From contig JADJXA010000003.1 in assembly GCA_016716065.1 (NCBI GenBank), positions 806,001-870,000 on the forward strand: 64,000 bases of DNA, in the 5' to 3' direction. The position numbers and the translations under genes were made by a program. The stretch is from Candidatus Leptovillus gracilis (GTDB lineage Bacteria > Chloroflexota > Anaerolineae > Promineifilales > Promineifilaceae). How positions within the stretch are numbered: position 1 is the stretch's first letter; each line of letters begins with the position of its first letter. This document shows, piece after piece, positions 62,192 to 64,000 of this stretch. The notes beneath the pieces were generated by a model. It had not been told where the DNA came from. It was given only the letters and a program-made list of their open reading frames with translations, and did no database searches.

Positions 62192-64000
62192 TCACGAATC
62201 GAACGATGCGGCAACATTGGGGCCTTGTAAATCCAGGCCAGGAATCACCACCGCGCCAATACGCTCGCCACCCGGCCGGCCCTGGGCCACAGCGAGTTCA
62301 TCCGACATGCCCAATTCCTCGAAAATCGTCGTCGCCCGAAAGTGGCAGTCTACCGCCCAGGCCGACTGCCCGGCGCGGTCATACAGGCGGCGCAGGGCCA
62401 GGTAGGTGCGCGCCAAATCCGGCCGGGCGCGAATCTGGCGCAAAATGTCGCGGGCGCGGATGAGATTGGCTTCAATGCGCCCCCAGTTCGGCTTGTTTAG
62501 ACGCATTTCGGCTTCGGCATGAACACGCAGGCAAGCGGCCGTAGCCCACAAATCCCCCGTCCTCTCCGCCAATTCCAACGATTTCGCCGCTGTGCCCAGG
62601 GCCAATTCATACGCCCCTACCTGCGCCTGGCACTGCGCTAAAATCATCTGCACCGGATGCACCTGCACCCGATGTTCCACCCCTTCTGCCCATTGCAGCG
62701 CCGCCTGAATTTCCGCCGGACCTTGCTGCGGTTCGTCGCCATACGTCAGACAGCGCCCAATTACTGCGCGCAGCATAAAGGCGTGGGGCGTCATGCCCTC
62801 CTCGCGCCAGGTATCGCGCACCGGTTCGGCGATAGCCAGCGCCTGCGCCCATTCATGCAGTTCGGCATAAATAAAGGCCAACTGCATTCGGGCCACGACA
62901 TGCGTTGCGCCGGTCAGGTCGGTGCGCGCCAGGTCCAGGCCGGTTTGCGCCGCGTCAATCGCCCGCTGCCAGGAGCCAACGCGGGCGTAAGCCACACCCA
63001 GATAACCATAAATCACTGGCAAATCGGGCGGCGCATACACCCGCCCAGCCAGATCAATATAACGCAGCAGGTAAGCAATGGCGTCGTCGTAATGGCTAAG
63101 AACGATGCCGGCGCGGGCCAACATGCGCAGCGCGGCAAAGCGCAGTTCGGCGTTGTCTAGTTCTTCGGCGTGGCGCAGGGTGCGGCGGCTGTAGCTGTCG
63201 GCGGTGGTCGGCTGGCCTTGCAGCCAAAATATCTGCGCCGAACGGTGAAAAATGCGCGCCAACCGGGTCATATCGCCCAGCGCTTCGGCCGTGCGCTCTA
63301 TCTCTTGCAAAAGTTGCAGCGCTTTGCCGTGCGCCCCGGTAAAGGCGTAGGCCTGCGCCAGTTGCAAATTCAGGTCAATGCGTTCTGTCTGTTCGCCCTG
63401 GCGCGGCGCGGGGAAACGACCGAGCAGCCCAATTGCCCGCAAGCCAAATTCCCGCGCCTCGGCGTAAGAACGCACGCTCAGCGCCCGCTGACCAGCGCGC
63501 GCCAGGAAGGGCAGCGCCTTGCCCGGTTCCGTGCTGAGGTAGTAGTGATGGGCCAACTGGCCCGGGTCGGCGTCTGAACGGTGTTCGGCCAGGTGGTTGG
63601 CAATTTGCAGGTGAATCCACTGGCGGCGGGCGCGGCTAAGCTGCTGATAGGCCACCTGGCTGAGCATTTCGTGGGTGAAGTCGTAGCCATCGCTGGTTTC
63701 GCGTACCAGGGCGCGATCCAGCCATTCGTCCAGGGCGTTCAGCAGCGTTTCCGCATCAAACTGGCTGACGGCTTGCAGCAGGGCAAAGTCGAATTCACGG
63801 CCGATGGCCGCCGCCACGCCCAGGGCAGCGCGGCTCTCATCGCCGAGTTTATCCAGGCGGGTTTGGATGACGGACTGGATTTGCAGCGGGATGGCGAAGT
63901 AAGGGCGGCGGCCGGCGGCGTCTGTGGGTACGGATTGGGTCCAGTCGCCGCCGGCTTCCCGCACAGCGCGGATGGTTTCGATGATGAAGAAGGGATTGCC
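62192..64000 (-). CDS. Large ATPase/TPR regulator, C-terminal part
   Basis: The frame is open to the window edge (GNPFFIIETIRAVREAGGDW at the start), so the N-terminal part is missing. GNPFF-I-E is the end of the AAA/NACHT-type ATPase of large regulators such as MalT, AfsR or guanylate-cyclase-linked proteins. A helical linker (VAAAIGREFDFALLQAVS) follows. About ten TPR-like repeats (LLQEIERTAEALGD, ALAIAEPVRDTWREEG, ALGTAAKSLELAERTGDL) run to the end. No C-terminal DNA-binding domain is present. Any kinase, cyclase or HTH module would be upstream of the window. Confidence 0.7.
   Translation of the reverse strand, partial: GNPFFIIETIRAVREAGGDWTQSVPTDAAGRRPYFAIPLQIQSVIQTRLDKLGDESRAALGVAAAIGREFDFALLQAVSQFDAETLLNALDEWLDRALVRETSDGYDFTHEMLSQVAYQQLSRARRQWIHLQIANHLAEHRSDADPGQLAHHYYLSTEPGKALPFLARAGQRALSVRSYAEAREFGLRAIGLLGRFPAPRQGEQTERIDLNLQLAQAYAFTGAHGKALQLLQEIERTAEALGDMTRLARIFHRSAQIFWLQGQPTTADSYSRRTLRHAEELDNAELRFAALRMLARAGIVLSHYDDAIAYLLRYIDLAGRVYAPPDLPVIYGYLGVAYARVGSWQRAIDAAQTGLDLARTDLTGATHVVARMQLAFIYAELHEWAQALAIAEPVRDTWREEGMTPHAFMLRAVIGRCLTYGDEPQQGPAEIQAALQWAEGVEHRVQVHPVQMILAQCQAQVGAYELALGTAAKSLELAERTGDLWATAACLRVHAEAEMRLNKPNWGRIEANLIRARDILRQIRARPDLARTYLALRRLYDRAGQSAWAVDCHFRATTIFEELGMSDELAVAQGRPGGERIGAVVIPGLDLQGPNVAASFDS

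Overview
The window looks like a chromosomal piece of a filamentous, Anaerolineae-type Chloroflexota bacterium, probably an environmental or activated-sludge genome. Evidence: moderately high GC, many TPR, LRR, BNR and Ig-like secreted proteins, secreted proteins that end in a short LPVV-like tail, a bc-type complex with a multihaem cytochrome, and Liv-type ABC transporters. The palindrome ACGGCCGT occurs about 97 times by eye where one or two copies are expected by chance. The genus cannot be fixed from the sequence alone.

Layout. 1-2.9 kb: end of an SLC13-type permease, a decayed gene remnant cut by an IS66-type element (400-1889), and the wreck of a second transposase. 3-15.5 kb: ordinary chromosome, with a TspO-like protein, a DUF3160 lipoprotein, a CapA-like protein, a LysW-like zinc ribbon with an acidic tail, an MFS transporter, a membrane glycosyltransferase, L-lactate dehydrogenase and an FGGY kinase. 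15.5-16.1 kb: a chimeric gene remnant. 16.1-24 kb: a redox block. On the minus strand it holds response regulator, histidine kinase, DUF2202 lipoprotein, cytochrome b, Rieske protein and trihaem cytochrome c. Divergent from it are a cytochrome-b561-like DUF4405 protein and a small OB-like protein. A perfect 15-bp site shared by the two control regions suggests one regulon under the two-component pair.

24.1-52.2 kb: cell-surface region. A plant-type LRR lipoprotein is followed by an approximately 18-kb minus-strand operon encoding three cohesin-domain proteins (four clear cohesin modules, one protein with a C-terminal membrane anchor), a second membrane-anchored surface protein, and two very large secreted proteins that each end in an X-like module plus dockerin. 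One of these also carries a cohesin-like module. This resembles a cellulosome-like scaffold with no recognisable glycoside hydrolase, and it is the most interesting system in the window. A very large BNR-repeat protein and an SdrD-B-repeat protein flank it.

52.6-64 kb: two DinB-like genes, a YcaQ-like winged-helix protein, a complete Liv-type ABC transporter with an acyl-CoA synthetase between its genes, and the C-terminal part of a large ATPase/TPR regulator.

Two genome-wide sequence habits stand out: the iterated palindrome, and intergenic arrays with a strict 7-bp period but a different unit at each site. One such array sits in a dispersed element present twice in inverted orientation. 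At least five single-base indels at short homopolymers split otherwise continuous genes, so assembly error must be considered for every broken gene reported here.
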